From CAZVUW01 sp964629825 (lineage in GTDB: Bacteria; Actinomycetota; Nitriliruptoria; Euzebyales; Egibacteraceae), in NCBI GenBank assembly GCA_964629825.1, contig CAZVUW010000100.1:1-11398 (forward strand): DNA of 11,398 nucleotides. The letters are read 5' to 3'. A program made the position numbers and the translations under genes. The notes under the pieces are model-generated. The model did no database searches, had not been told where the DNA came from, and saw only the letters and a program-made list of their open reading frames with translations. The stretch's first letter is position 1, and each line of letters opens with the position of its first letter. Positions 1 through 5,903 of the stretch are shown here, one piece after another.

Positions 1-9
1 TTCGAGAGG

Positions 10-82
10 TGGTCAGGGGCGGGGTCGAACCGCCGACCTTCCGATTTTCAGTCGGACGCTCTGCCAACTGAGCTACCTGACC
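10..82 (-). tRNA. tRNA-Phe (GAA)
   Basis: The reverse complement folds into a standard 73-nt cloverleaf without an encoded CCA. The 7-bp acceptor stem GGTCAGG/CCTGACC is perfect, with discriminator A. The D stem is GCTC/GAGC, the anticodon stem TCCGA/TCGGA closes loop CTGAAAA (anticodon GAA), the variable loop is AGGTC, and the T stem GGCGG/CCGCC closes TTCGACC. It is the last gene of a Lys-Asp-Phe run. Confidence 0.97.
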
Positions 83-110
83 GGGCGGGCTGAGGGCCCT
101 TGTTGCGCCT

Positions 111-135
111 CCGGCCGGGTCGGTGACCCGGCCGG
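111..135. repeat. Perfect 11-bp inverted repeat between tRNA-Asp and tRNA-Phe
   Basis: CCGGCCGGGTC and GACCCGGCCGG are exact complements separated by a 3-nt loop. They lie in the spacer transcribed (minus strand) between the tRNA-Asp and tRNA-Phe genes. No T-run follows on either strand, so it is not a classical intrinsic terminator. It could be a processing or partial termination structure in the tRNA precursor. The structure is certain, the role is not. Confidence 0.6.
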
Positions 136-144
136 TGTGCGACG

Positions 145-219
145 CGGAGCTGACGGGATTTGAACCCGCGACCTTCACCTTGACAGGGTGACGAGCACTC
201 CTAACTGCTCCACAGGTCC
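145..219 (-). tRNA. tRNA-Asp (GTC)
   Basis: A 75-nt cloverleaf on the minus strand. The D stem is GAGC/GCTC with a 10-nt loop, the anticodon stem TCACC/GGTGA closes CTGTCAA (anticodon GTC), the variable loop is AGGTC, and the T stem is GCGGG/CCCGT with TTCAAAT. Discriminator G73 is the normal aspartate identity base. The acceptor stem GGACCTG/CAGCTCC has one C4:C69 mismatch, since a perfect stem would read CAGGTCC. The GAGC-type D stem matches what I recall of actinobacterial tRNA-Asp, so only the mismatch is odd. Confidence 0.93.
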
Positions 220-239
220 GTGGGATGTGAGCGGGGCCG

Positions 240-311
240 TAGGCCGTGCAGGACTCGAACCCGCTCCGCCGGATTAAAAGTCCGGAGCTCTACCCGTTGA
301 GCTAACGGCCC
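240..311 (-). tRNA. tRNA-Lys (TTT)
   Basis: A 72-nt cloverleaf on the minus strand. The acceptor stem GGGCCGT/ACGGCCT has a G1:U72 wobble and discriminator A. The D stem is GCTC/GAGC, the anticodon stem CCGGA/TCCGG closes CTTTTAA (anticodon TTT), the variable loop has 4 nt, and the T stem GCGGG/CCTGC closes TTCGAGT. It is first in the transcribed run. The tRNA-Glu that sits between Lys and Asp in the mycobacterial cluster is absent: the Lys-Asp spacer is only 20 nt. Confidence 0.96.
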
Positions 312-359
312 CTGACGGGGCACACGGTACCAGCCCGGATCTCCGGCGAAGCGTTGAGG

Positions 360-365
360 AGTGTA
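360..365 (-). promoter_or_regulatory. Candidate -10 element for the tRNA-Lys-Asp-Phe run
   Basis: TACACT is read on the minus strand and would place transcription start near 353, about 42 nt upstream of tRNA-Lys. No convincing -35 lies at 16-18 nt. A second hexamer, TACCGT, lies closer to the gene. Weak call from consensus only. Confidence 0.3.
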
Positions 366-400
366 GCGGCCGCACCCGCCGCACGCGAGCCGAGCGCCCG

Positions 401-826
401 TCAACCTTCCCGGGCGCCGCGCGCGCAGTCCCCGCAGACGCCGTGGACGACCAGGTCGACCTCCTCCGTGCGGAAGTCGTGGCTGGCGTTCAGGTGCGAG
501 CGGATCTCGGCGACGACGTCGCCCGAGTGGTGGACGACCCGCCGGCAGACCCGGCAGTGGAGGTGGATCGTCTCATCCGAGTGGGCCAGCTCCCAGTAGC
601 CGCGGCCGTCGCCGAGGTGCACCTCGTTGGCCAGCCCCAGCTCCTCGAGCAGCGCGAGCGTCCGGTACACGCTGGCCAGGCTGAGCTCGGGATCCAGGGC
701 GGTGATGCGCTCGTGGATGGCCTCGGCGGGCAGGTGGTGGTCGGTCTCCCGCAGGACATCCCACACGAGCTGACGCTGAGGCGTCAGCCGATAGCCCGAG
801 CTGCGAAGCAGCTGCGCGACGTCCAT
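401..826 (-). CDS. Fur-family metal-dependent transcriptional regulator
   Basis: A 141-residue protein of normal Fur length. Residues 1-80 form the winged helix, with the family hallmark SLASVYRTLALLEELGL (about 49-65) as recognition helix. The dimerisation domain has HLHCRVC (H88, H90, C91, C94) and CGDC (C131, C134), so the structural Cys4 zinc site is complete. The family represses metal uptake or oxidative-stress genes with Fe, Zn, Mn or peroxide as signal. The subtype (Fur, Zur, PerR or other) cannot be fixed here. The ATG at 826 is chosen over longer in-frame options because the Fur homology begins there and the hexamer TATCGT lies exactly 6 nt upstream with no Shine-Dalgarno, implying a leaderless mRNA. 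It is divergent from mshD across 88 bp, so both may share regulation. Confidence 0.93.
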   Translation of the reverse strand: MDVAQLLRSSGYRLTPQRQLVWDVLRETDHHLPAEAIHERITALDPELSLASVYRTLALLEELGLANEVHLGDGRGYWELAHSDETIHLHCRVCRRVVHHSGDVVAEIRSHLNASHDFRTEEVDLVVHGVCGDCARGAREG

Positions 827-832
827 GACCCG

Positions 833-838
833 ACGATA
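833..838 (-). promoter_or_regulatory. -10 element of the Fur-family gene (leaderless start)
   Basis: TATCGT read on the minus strand, then CGGGTC, then the ATG ending at 826. The 6-nt gap puts the expected transcription start on or next to the A of the start codon. The same hexamer recurs as the likely glnR -10. Confidence 0.55.
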
Positions 839-899
839 CCGCCGCCCTGGGCCGGTCCGGACGACCACCGGCCCTGTCAGAGGCCGCCCTCCCCCTGGG

Positions 900-905
900 T
901 AGGCT
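900..905 (+). promoter_or_regulatory. Candidate -10 element of mshD
   Basis: TAGGCT lies 9 nt before the ATG at 915. No Shine-Dalgarno lies between, so the mRNA would have at most a few leader bases. Confidence 0.45.
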
Positions 906-914
906 CCGTGATCG

Positions 915-1901
915 ATGCCTGAGCGCCTGCACATCGAGCTCCACACCGACCTGGACGAGAAGGTCCTCGACGAGGTCCTTGAGCTCATCGAGGAGACCAC
1001 CGCCATCGACGGCCATCGGCCGGTCGGCGAGCACAAGCACTCGCACCTGAAGGTCGGTGCGCGCGGCTGGGTCGGGATCCTCGCCTACGAGGGCGAGCGG
1101 CTGGTCGGCTACGCCCACACGCGCTGGAACCCGCCGGGTGCGATCCCGCGGTTGGCGGTCGAGATCGTCGTGCACCCGCACCGCCGCGACGACGGCGTGG
1201 CGCGCACCCTTCTCCTGGAGACCAGGGGTGTCCTAGCTCGCGCCGGCGGCGGCCAGCTGTGGCTGTGGGTGCACCAGGTCGAGGACCCGCAGAGCACGCT
1301 CGCGGCACGGCTCGGCCTGCAGATCCAGCGCGAGCTAAAGATCATGACCCGCCGCATGGACGAGCGGCCCGAGGAGCTGCCCGCCCCGCCCGGGGTCGAG
1401 ATCCGCCCCTACCGACCCGGAGAGGACGACGCCGCCCTGCTCGAGGTCAACAACGCCGCCTTCGAGGGCCACCCCGAGAACGGCGGCTGGGACCAGGCCG
1501 AGCTCGCCGAGCGCACCGCCCGCGACTGGTTTGACCCGAACGGCCTGCTGATGGCCTGGCGCGGCGCGGAGCTGCTCGGCTTCCACTGGACCAAGTGGCA
1601 CAGCCACGACTCCGACGAGACGCCCGCGCACGAACCGGTCGGAGAGGTCTACGTCCTGGGGGTGCACCCAAGCGCGCAGGGCCTCGGCCTCGGCCGGGTT
1701 CTGCTGCGAGCCGGGCTGGCGCACCTCTATGACCGCGGCGCCAGGCTGGCCATGCTGTACGTCGACTCGGCCAGCGCCGCCGCCGTCGCCCTCTACCGCT
1801 CGGAGGGCTTCGAGGTGCTCTACAACGAGGTTTGCTACGTCGATCACGTGGCCCCGGTGCTGGAGCCGCCCGATGCGGAGCTGCAGCGACCCTCGTTCTG
1901 A
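915..1901 (+). CDS. mshD: Mycothiol synthase (tandem GNAT acetyltransferase)
   Basis: A 328-residue protein with two GNAT domains, about 1-150 and 158-315. MshD acetylates the cysteine amine of Cys-GlcN-Ins with acetyl-CoA, the last step of mycothiol synthesis in the cytoplasm. The C-terminal domain has the strong acetyl-CoA loop QGLGLG (255-260), preceded by GEVYVLGVHPSA and the family-typical GFHWTKWH (222-229). It ends with LYVDSASAAAVALYRSEGFE. The N-terminal domain has a degenerate loop around HPHRRDDGVA (87-96), as expected because only the second domain is catalytic in known MshD. Its convergent neighbour is glnR, the same pair adjacent in Mycobacterium tuberculosis (Rv0818/Rv0819, from memory). 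The ATG at 915 follows a TAGGCT hexamer. Length is slightly above the usual ~300-315, with a short charged tail. Confidence 0.93.
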   Translation: MPERLHIELHTDLDEKVLDEVLELIEETTAIDGHRPVGEHKHSHLKVGARGWVGILAYEGERLVGYAHTRWNPPGAIPRLAVEIVVHPHRRDDGVARTLLLETRGVLARAGGGQLWLWVHQVEDPQSTLAARLGLQIQRELKIMTRRMDERPEELPAPPGVEIRPYRPGEDDAALLEVNNAAFEGHPENGGWDQAELAERTARDWFDPNGLLMAWRGAELLGFHWTKWHSHDSDETPAHEPVGEVYVLGVHPSAQGLGLGRVLLRAGLAHLYDRGARLAMLYVDSASAAAVALYRSEGFEVLYNEVCYVDHVAPVLEPPDAELQRPSF

Positions 1902-1908
1902 GGCCCGG

Positions 1909-2577
1909 CTACCCGTCGGCGGCCGGCCCGGCGGGGTCCAGCTTGTAGCCGACGCCGCGGACGGTGGCGATCAGGGACTCGTGCTCGGGGCCCAGCTTGG
2001 CGCGCAGGCGGCGGATGTGGACGTCCACCGTCCGGGTGCCACCGTAGTAGTCGTAGCCCCAGACCTCCTGGAGGAGCTGACCGCGCGTGAACACCCGTCG
2101 GGGGTGGTTGACCAGGTGCTTGAGCAGCTCGAACTCCCGATAGGTGAGGTCCAGCGGCACGCCGCGCAGGCGCACCACATAGGTCTCCTCGTCGATCGTC
2201 AGCTCACCCACCGAGGTCGCTCCGCCTGTGGCCTGTCTGCGCTCGGTCAGCAGCCGCAGCCGGGTCTCCACCTCGGCCGGCTGTGCGCCGTTGAGGAGCC
2301 AGTCATCGAACCCCCACGACGCCTTCAGGGCGGCCAGCGCCGAGTCCGAGGCGACGACCAGGAGCGGCGGCCGGTGGTCGATGGCCGCCAGCGCCCGGCA
2401 CGCGTGCGAGGCGTCGGCCAGCGCGCCGGTGGCGTCGATCATGACCACGTCGACGTTCGACGGCAGCGGTCGCTGACCGCTCAGCGGCCCGGTCGAGATG
2501 GTGTGGTCGAGCAGCTGCAGCGCGGGCAGCAGCTCCTTGCCGCCCTCGGGTGCGCCGGTGAGGATCAGCAGGTGCAC
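1909..2577 (-). CDS. glnR: GlnR-type OmpR-family response regulator
   Basis: A 222-residue protein. Residues 1-115 are an atypical receiver domain and 125-215 an OmpR/PhoB winged helix. The stretch RVFTRGQLLQEVWGYDYYGG followed by TRTVDVHIRRLRAKLGPEHE matches actinobacterial GlnR, the global nitrogen-assimilation regulator. D48 sits at the phosphoacceptor position (VMID), but the first strand (LLILTGAP) lacks the acidic pair needed for Mg-dependent phosphorylation. This agrees with GlnR being an orphan regulator without a kinase, and no histidine kinase lies nearby. Start is GTG at 2577 because the strong Shine-Dalgarno GGAGGAGG lies just upstream and the N-terminus then matches GlnR length. 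It converges with mshD (7-bp gap). Targets cannot be read from this window. Confidence 0.92.
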   Translation of the reverse strand: MHLLILTGAPEGGKELLPALQLLDHTISTGPLSGQRPLPSNVDVVMIDATGALADASHACRALAAIDHRPPLLVVASDSALAALKASWGFDDWLLNGAQPAEVETRLRLLTERRQATGGATSVGELTIDEETYVVRLRGVPLDLTYREFELLKHLVNHPRRVFTRGQLLQEVWGYDYYGGTRTVDVHIRRLRAKLGPEHESLIATVRGVGYKLDPAGPAADG

Positions 2578-2615
2578 GCTGCGATCTCCTCCTCCCGCGC
2601 GGCCGCGAACCAGCG

Positions 2616-3494
2616 GTGACGATAGCCGAGGCGTCGGGCGGGGCTCGCCCCGAAATCCGCTCGCCGCTGCGCCGCCTGCTCGACGTCTGGGGGGTCGCCC
2701 TGCCGGACCTCGACGTCCCGCACGAGACCCTGCGGTTTCGAACCCGCGACGGGGTCGAGCTGTGCGCCGACCTGCTCCACGGACCGGCGGCACCCGGCGC
2801 GGGGCCGGCTGCGGTGGTGCTGCACGGCTTCGCCGGGCACCGGCGCAAGCCCGCGTACGCGCGCCTGGCCCAGCGGCTCGCCCGCGAGATGGCGGTGCTC
2901 GCCGTGGACCTGCGCGGTCACGGCGCGTCGGGCGGACGCTCTAGCTTCGGCGCCGCCGAGGTCCACGACGTGCGCGCCGCGGCGGCTCTGCTGCGCCGCA
3001 GAGGCCACGACTGGGTGGCGCTGATCGGGGCGTCCATGGGCGCCACCGCCGCGCTGCGTGCCGCCGGCCAGACCCCCGGGATCGCGGACGCGATCGCGGC
3101 CATCAGCGCACCCGCCGAGTTCGTCGGCGTCGAGGGGCGGCCGCCGGTCGCACTCCTGTCGCGGATGCTCGACAGCACACCTCGGCGTCTGGTTCTCCAG
3201 ACGGCTCTGCGCGTGCGGATCGCTTCCGCCTGGGGTGCACCCGCGCCCCCTGTGGCCCTGGTGGGCGCGATCGCCCCCACACCGCTGCTGCTGATCCACG
3301 GCAACGATGACCACTGGTTCGAGCCGGAGCACCTCGATCGACTGGCCGAGGCGGCGGGCGAGAACACCTCTGTCTGGCGCGAGCCCCCCGGCTTCGGCCA
3401 CGCCGAGGACGGCTTCACGGACGCCTTCCTCGACCGGCTCGCCGTGGCGCTGTCCGAGGTGCGGCGCACGGGTCGCTGGCCCGACCAGCGCTGA
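2616..3494 (+). CDS. Alpha/beta-fold hydrolase
   Basis: A 292-residue cytoplasmic hydrolase; no signal peptide is seen. The oxyanion motif HGFAGH is at 70-75, the nucleophile elbow GASMG has Ser140, the acid is in HGNDDHW (Asp231 or Asp232), and the catalytic His262 is in GFGHAEDGF. The catalytic triad is therefore complete and in order. DLRGHGASGG (98-107) and the layout resemble serine aminopeptidase/lysophospholipase-like esterases. The substrate cannot be told. The GTG at 2616 is the only plausible start before the fold begins at about residue 38, but it has no Shine-Dalgarno and no clear -10. It diverges from glnR with 38 bp between starts, so nitrogen-linked co-regulation is possible but unproven. 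Confidence 0.85.
   Translation: MTIAEASGGARPEIRSPLRRLLDVWGVALPDLDVPHETLRFRTRDGVELCADLLHGPAAPGAGPAAVVLHGFAGHRRKPAYARLAQRLAREMAVLAVDLRGHGASGGRSSFGAAEVHDVRAAAALLRRRGHDWVALIGASMGATAALRAAGQTPGIADAIAAISAPAEFVGVEGRPPVALLSRMLDSTPRRLVLQTALRVRIASAWGAPAPPVALVGAIAPTPLLLIHGNDDHWFEPEHLDRLAEAAGENTSVWREPPGFGHAEDGFTDAFLDRLAVALSEVRRTGRWPDQR
2619..2624 (-). promoter_or_regulatory. Candidate -10 element of glnR
   Basis: TATCGT read on the minus strand would start transcription near 2612, giving a leader of about 35 nt that includes the GGAGGAGG ribosome binding site. The hexamer overlaps codons 2-3 of the divergent hydrolase gene. The same hexamer precedes the Fur-family gene. Confidence 0.4.
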
Positions 3495-3515
3495 CACCGC
3501 ACGCACGGGACCTGC

Positions 3516-3998
3516 TCAGGCGAGGTCGGGCCCGGCCGCCTCGAGGCTGGCGAAAAGGGCGTCAACCGCCGAGGAGTCGATCTGACCGCGTCTGCCCTGG
3601 ATCTCCTCGCAGTAGGTCAGCGCCTCCTGCTGGAGGGCCCAGCGCTCGGCGGTGGTCAGGGCAGCCTCGGCCTGGAGGATCGTCAGCAGCCGCTCCACTC
3701 CCACCAGGCGGATCGTGCGCAGGAGCTCGGCCACCTCCTCGGCCGAGGTCACGCGTCCGTCCGCGGTCTCCTGCCGGATGCGCAGCCACGACTCCTCGTC
3801 GAGGTCGCCCTGGGCGAACACGGACACCAGACACCGCAGCGCCACGTCGGTGATGCGCTCGGCGGCGCGGCGCTGCTCCGGCGTCCAGATGTCGGCGGCC
3901 GGGATCAGCTCCACCCAGCTCTCGGCCACGGCGGCGCGCACCTCGGGCAGCGCGGCCTCGGCCAAGGCAGCGAGCTCCAGGCGGCGATCATGGTCCAT
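3516..3998 (-). CDS. Small all-helical protein, possibly related to PucR/RsbRD N-terminal domains
   Basis: A 160-residue protein, Glu/Ala/Leu-rich, predicted almost wholly helical, without membrane segments. The centre, with ITDVALRCLVSVFAQGDLD (49-67) followed by RIRQETADGRVTSAEEVAE and LLRTIRLVGVERLL (92-105), resembles by eye the helical bundle at the N-terminus of PucR-type and RsbRD-type regulators (domain named RsbRD_N). No HTH or catalytic motif is present, so if related it is a stand-alone sensor or adaptor. This is a resemblance, not a firm assignment. The ATG at 3998 has a TAGCCT hexamer 7 nt upstream and no clear Shine-Dalgarno, consistent with leaderless translation. It is divergent from the MoaD-like gene and convergent with the hydrolase. 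Confidence 0.8.
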   Translation of the reverse strand: MDHDRRLELAALAEAALPEVRAAVAESWVELIPAADIWTPEQRRAAERITDVALRCLVSVFAQGDLDEESWLRIRQETADGRVTSAEEVAELLRTIRLVGVERLLTILQAEAALTTAERWALQQEALTYCEEIQGRRGQIDSSAVDALFASLEAAGPDLA

Positions 3999-4005
3999 CG
4001 AGCGG

Positions 4006-4011
4006 AGGCTA
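4006..4011 (-). promoter_or_regulatory. Candidate -10 element of the helical-protein gene
   Basis: TAGCCT on the minus strand, 7 nt before the ATG ending at 3998. It fits the leaderless pattern seen at other genes in the window. Confidence 0.4.
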
Positions 4012-4025
4012 CCGCCGACCCGCGC

Positions 4026-4031
4026 TAGCGT
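4026..4031 (+). promoter_or_regulatory. Candidate -10 element of the MoaD-like gene
   Basis: TAGCGT would start transcription near 4038, giving a ~20-nt leader that carries the ribosome binding site AGGGGAGGAG (about 4046-4055) before the ATG at 4058. Confidence 0.4.
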
Positions 4032-4057
4032 GGCCGCAGCCGCGCAGGGGAGGAGCG

Positions 4058-4387
4058 ATGGGGGTCACAGTCCGTCTGTTCGCCGCGGTGCGGGAGGCGG
4101 CCGGCACGTCGGAGCTCACCGTCGAGGCGGCCAAGCTGCCCGACCTGCTGGCTGACCTGCGCGAGCGCTTCGGCGAGCCGTTCGCACGGCGGCTCGACCT
4201 CTGCACGGTCCTGCTCGACGGCAGCGCCGTCGCCCACGACCTGCCGGTCGAGGTGGCAGACGGCTCCGAGGTGGTGCTCCTTCCGCCGGTCAGCGGGGGA
4301 GCGGGAATGCACCCGTCCCCTAGACTCGCAGGATGGCCAAGCTCGCCGTCGGCAGCGCGATCGGGATCATCGCCCTCGGGGCGCTGA
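4058..4387 (+). CDS. MoaD/ThiS-family sulfur carrier with C-terminal extension
   Basis: A 109-residue frame. Residues 1-81 form a normal ubiquitin-like MoaD fold: MGVTVRLFAAVREAAG at the start, VLLDGSAVAHDLPVEVADG in the middle and VVLLPPVSGG at the end. MoaD and ThiS carry sulfur as a thiocarboxylate on a terminal Gly-Gly. Here Gly80-Gly81 are present, but the frame continues 28 residues (Ala/Ser/Pro/Gly/Arg-rich) and overlaps the next gene by 55 nt. The tail may need proteolytic removal, as known for some JAMM-processed carriers, or may reflect a one-base indel in the G-rich stretch near 4291-4304. The start is secure (strong AGGGGAGGAG site). Partner pathways are unclear: no other molybdopterin or thiamine genes are visible. 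Neighbouring sulfur genes support a sulfur-transfer role. Confidence 0.85.
   Translation: MGVTVRLFAAVREAAGTSELTVEAAKLPDLLADLRERFGEPFARRLDLCTVLLDGSAVAHDLPVEVADGSEVVLLPPVSGGAGMHPSPRLAGWPSSPSAARSGSSPSGR
4321..4326 (+). promoter_or_regulatory. -10 element for the CdsA-like gene (leaderless start)
   Basis: TAGACT followed by CGCAGG and the ATG at 4333. The 6-nt gap places the expected transcription start at the A of the ATG. No real Shine-Dalgarno is needed or seen. The element lies inside the MoaD-like reading frame. Confidence 0.5.
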
Positions 4388-5163
4388 TCGCCGGCACGCT
4401 GCCGTTCACGGTCGTCGTTCTGGTGCTCGCGGCCGTCCTCGTGCTCGACCTCAGCTTCCTGCTCGCCAGGGGGCGAGCGCGTCCGGTCCTGCCGGTGGTC
4501 CTGTTCGCCGGCCTGGCGCTGCCGGCCATGGCAGCGGCGGACGTCGCCCGCGACCCGGCTTCGGGCTGGGATCGCCTGCCCGGCGGCTTCGCGGTCGTGA
4601 TCCTGGCCGCGTTCCTGCTCGTGCTGCTGTTCGGTCGCCGCGGCGGCGCCGTGGTCGGGCTGTCGGCGACCGCCATGTCCGCCCTGGTCATCGGTCTGGG
4701 CGCGGGTGGGCTGCTGCTGCTGAGGGGGCTGCCGAACGGGTTCCGCTGGGTGCTCGCCACCGGGGCGCTGGTGATCGCGGCCGACATCGCGGCACCGGCG
4801 GTGCGGGCCCTGCGCCGACGCCGCTTCGGACCGGACGACTACATGGACGGCTTCGACGACCAGCTGTCGGCACCGCTGGACGGCGTGCTGCCCGCGCTGG
4901 TGGCCGTCGCCATCGTCGGGGCGCTGCTGTGGGCGCTGCTGGATGGGCCGCTGGAGCCGCTCGTCACGGTCCTGCTGGCGGTGGTGGCGGTGGTGTCGGC
5001 TCTGGGTGGGGATTACCTGCAGCGCGCGCTGTCCACCGAGGCCGGCGTTGACCCGGACGGCGCCGGCGCGGCGCTGGGCCAGGGGGTCATCGTCTCGGTG
5101 TTGGACGCCCTCGTGCTCGCCGCCCCGGCGGCCTACGTGGTCGCCCGCTCGGTGGCCCTCTAG
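4333..5163 (+). CDS. Degenerate CdsA-like (phosphatidate cytidylyltransferase-like) membrane protein
   Basis: A 276-residue integral membrane protein with about eight hydrophobic segments (roughly 5-45, 52-70, 86-100, 105-131, 138-156, 184-204, 208-224, 250-274). Its end, GGDYLQRALSTEAGVDPDGA (225-244) then GVIVSVLDALVLAAPAAYVV (251-270), parallels the CdsA C-terminus, where the signature reads KR-x4-KD, HGG and DRxD before LLFAAP. Here those positions read QR, EA, QGV and SVLD, so most metal- and substrate-binding residues are missing. D151 may match the upstream catalytic Asp, but no SPKKTxEG-like loop exists. A catalytically inactive CDP-lipid-related role is therefore likelier than synthesis. 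It is leaderless from TAGACT at 4321 and abuts the LmeA-like gene with no gap, so the two are co-transcribed. Confidence 0.8.
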   Translation: MAKLAVGSAIGIIALGALIAGTLPFTVVVLVLAAVLVLDLSFLLARGRARPVLPVVLFAGLALPAMAAADVARDPASGWDRLPGGFAVVILAAFLLVLLFGRRGGAVVGLSATAMSALVIGLGAGGLLLLRGLPNGFRWVLATGALVIAADIAAPAVRALRRRRFGPDDYMDGFDDQLSAPLDGVLPALVAVAIVGALLWALLDGPLEPLVTVLLAVVAVVSALGGDYLQRALSTEAGVDPDGAGAALGQGVIVSVLDALVLAAPAAYVVARSVAL

Positions 5164-5787
5164 GTGCGATTCCTGGTCATCGGCCTGGTCGTCCTCGGGC
5201 TGCTCGCCGGAGTCGTGACCGCGGCCGACAACTGGCTGGTCGAGCGCGCCGAGGGTCAGGCCGAGCGACGTCTCGAGGACGAGCTGGACAGCGACGTCGA
5301 CCTGGAGCTGCGCGGCGGCTGGCCGACGAGCCTGAGCATGCTCGGGGGGCGGATCCCCGAGGTCACCCTGAACGCCACCCACGTCCCGCTGCAGCACTCG
5401 GGTGCCGAGCTGGCCCGGCTGGAGGCGGTCCTCAAGGACGTGGAGGTCGACCTGGCCGACCTCGGCGGCGGTGGGACCATGCCGGTCAGCGGCGGCTCGG
5501 GGACCTTCGTGGTCGAGATCGACGAGGCGAACGTGAACCGGCTGGTGTCCGCACCGGGGCCCATCGAGCTGAGGCAGGGGAGCGGCTCGATCACCGTCTC
5601 GGGGCAGCGGATCGAGGTGGTCCCGCGCGTCGAGGGCGGTGAGCTGATCCTCGAGCCCGCCGGCCTCCCGCAGCTGGGCACGGTCCCGGTGGAGCTGCCG
5701 GGCCTCCCGGCGCAGATCCGCCTCGAGTCGGTCGAGGTCCTTCCCGGCGCGCTGCGCCTGTCGGGTCTGGTGCTCAGCCTCCAGTAA
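5164..5787 (+). CDS. lmeA: LmeA-like phospholipid-binding protein (DUF2993)
   Basis: A 207-residue protein. Residues 1-21 form a hydrophobic signal/anchor segment (FLVIGLVVLGLLAGVVTA), then an export-side domain. The DUF2993 pattern is visible: an Ala/Glu helix (ERAEGQAERRLEDEL), a Gly-Gly-Trp-Pro turn followed by a gly-rich IPEVTL element (about 51-69), DVEVDLADL (91-99), a short FVVEIDEANVNRLV helix region, and a beta-rich C-terminus. LmeA binds phospholipid and supports lipomannan maturation in the mycobacterial envelope. Whether this organism makes such glycolipids is unknown. GTG at 5164 follows directly on the upstream TAG, implying translational coupling. In M. tuberculosis the homologue Rv0817c lies beside glnR and a thioredoxin-like gene, and the same families occur here. 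Confidence 0.82.
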   Translation: MRFLVIGLVVLGLLAGVVTAADNWLVERAEGQAERRLEDELDSDVDLELRGGWPTSLSMLGGRIPEVTLNATHVPLQHSGAELARLEAVLKDVEVDLADLGGGGTMPVSGGSGTFVVEIDEANVNRLVSAPGPIELRQGSGSITVSGQRIEVVPRVEGGELILEPAGLPQLGTVPVELPGLPAQIRLESVEVLPGALRLSGLVLSLQ

Positions 5788-5835
5788 TCACTGTTCTCAC
5801 TGTCTAGATTGGCAGAGCAAACAAGTTCTCACTGT
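5788..5835 (+). promoter_or_regulatory. CACTGT direct repeats, probable operator/promoter of the sulfur operon
   Basis: The 116-bp gap before the operon is visibly richer in A/T than the genes around it. The 11-mer GTTCTCACTGT occurs exactly at 5793-5803 and 5825-5835, 32 bp apart, about three helical turns. A further CACTGT sits at 5789-5794, and an inverted partner CAGTG lies at 5852-5856. TAGATT at 5805-5810, between the copies, is a possible -10. The most likely ligand is the HTH-TusA protein encoded immediately downstream (inference). Confidence 0.5.
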
Positions 5836-5903
5836 TTACCCGCTCGCCGATCAGTGCTTACAGGGTTACAACACGCCCCTCCGTCGACCCGTGAAGGTGC
5901 GCC

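Noticed and set aside
4023..4030. Palindrome CGCTAGCG between the divergent helical-protein and MoaD-like genes
   Set aside because: Only 8 bp, single copy, and largely explained by the TAGCGT -10 hexamer. Not enough to call an operator.
4009..5397. A 462-codon minus-strand open frame rich in Gln, Asp, His and Arg
   Set aside because: It lies antisense to the MoaD-like, CdsA-like and LmeA-like genes, has low-complexity composition and no domain. It is a typical antisense shadow in high-GC DNA.
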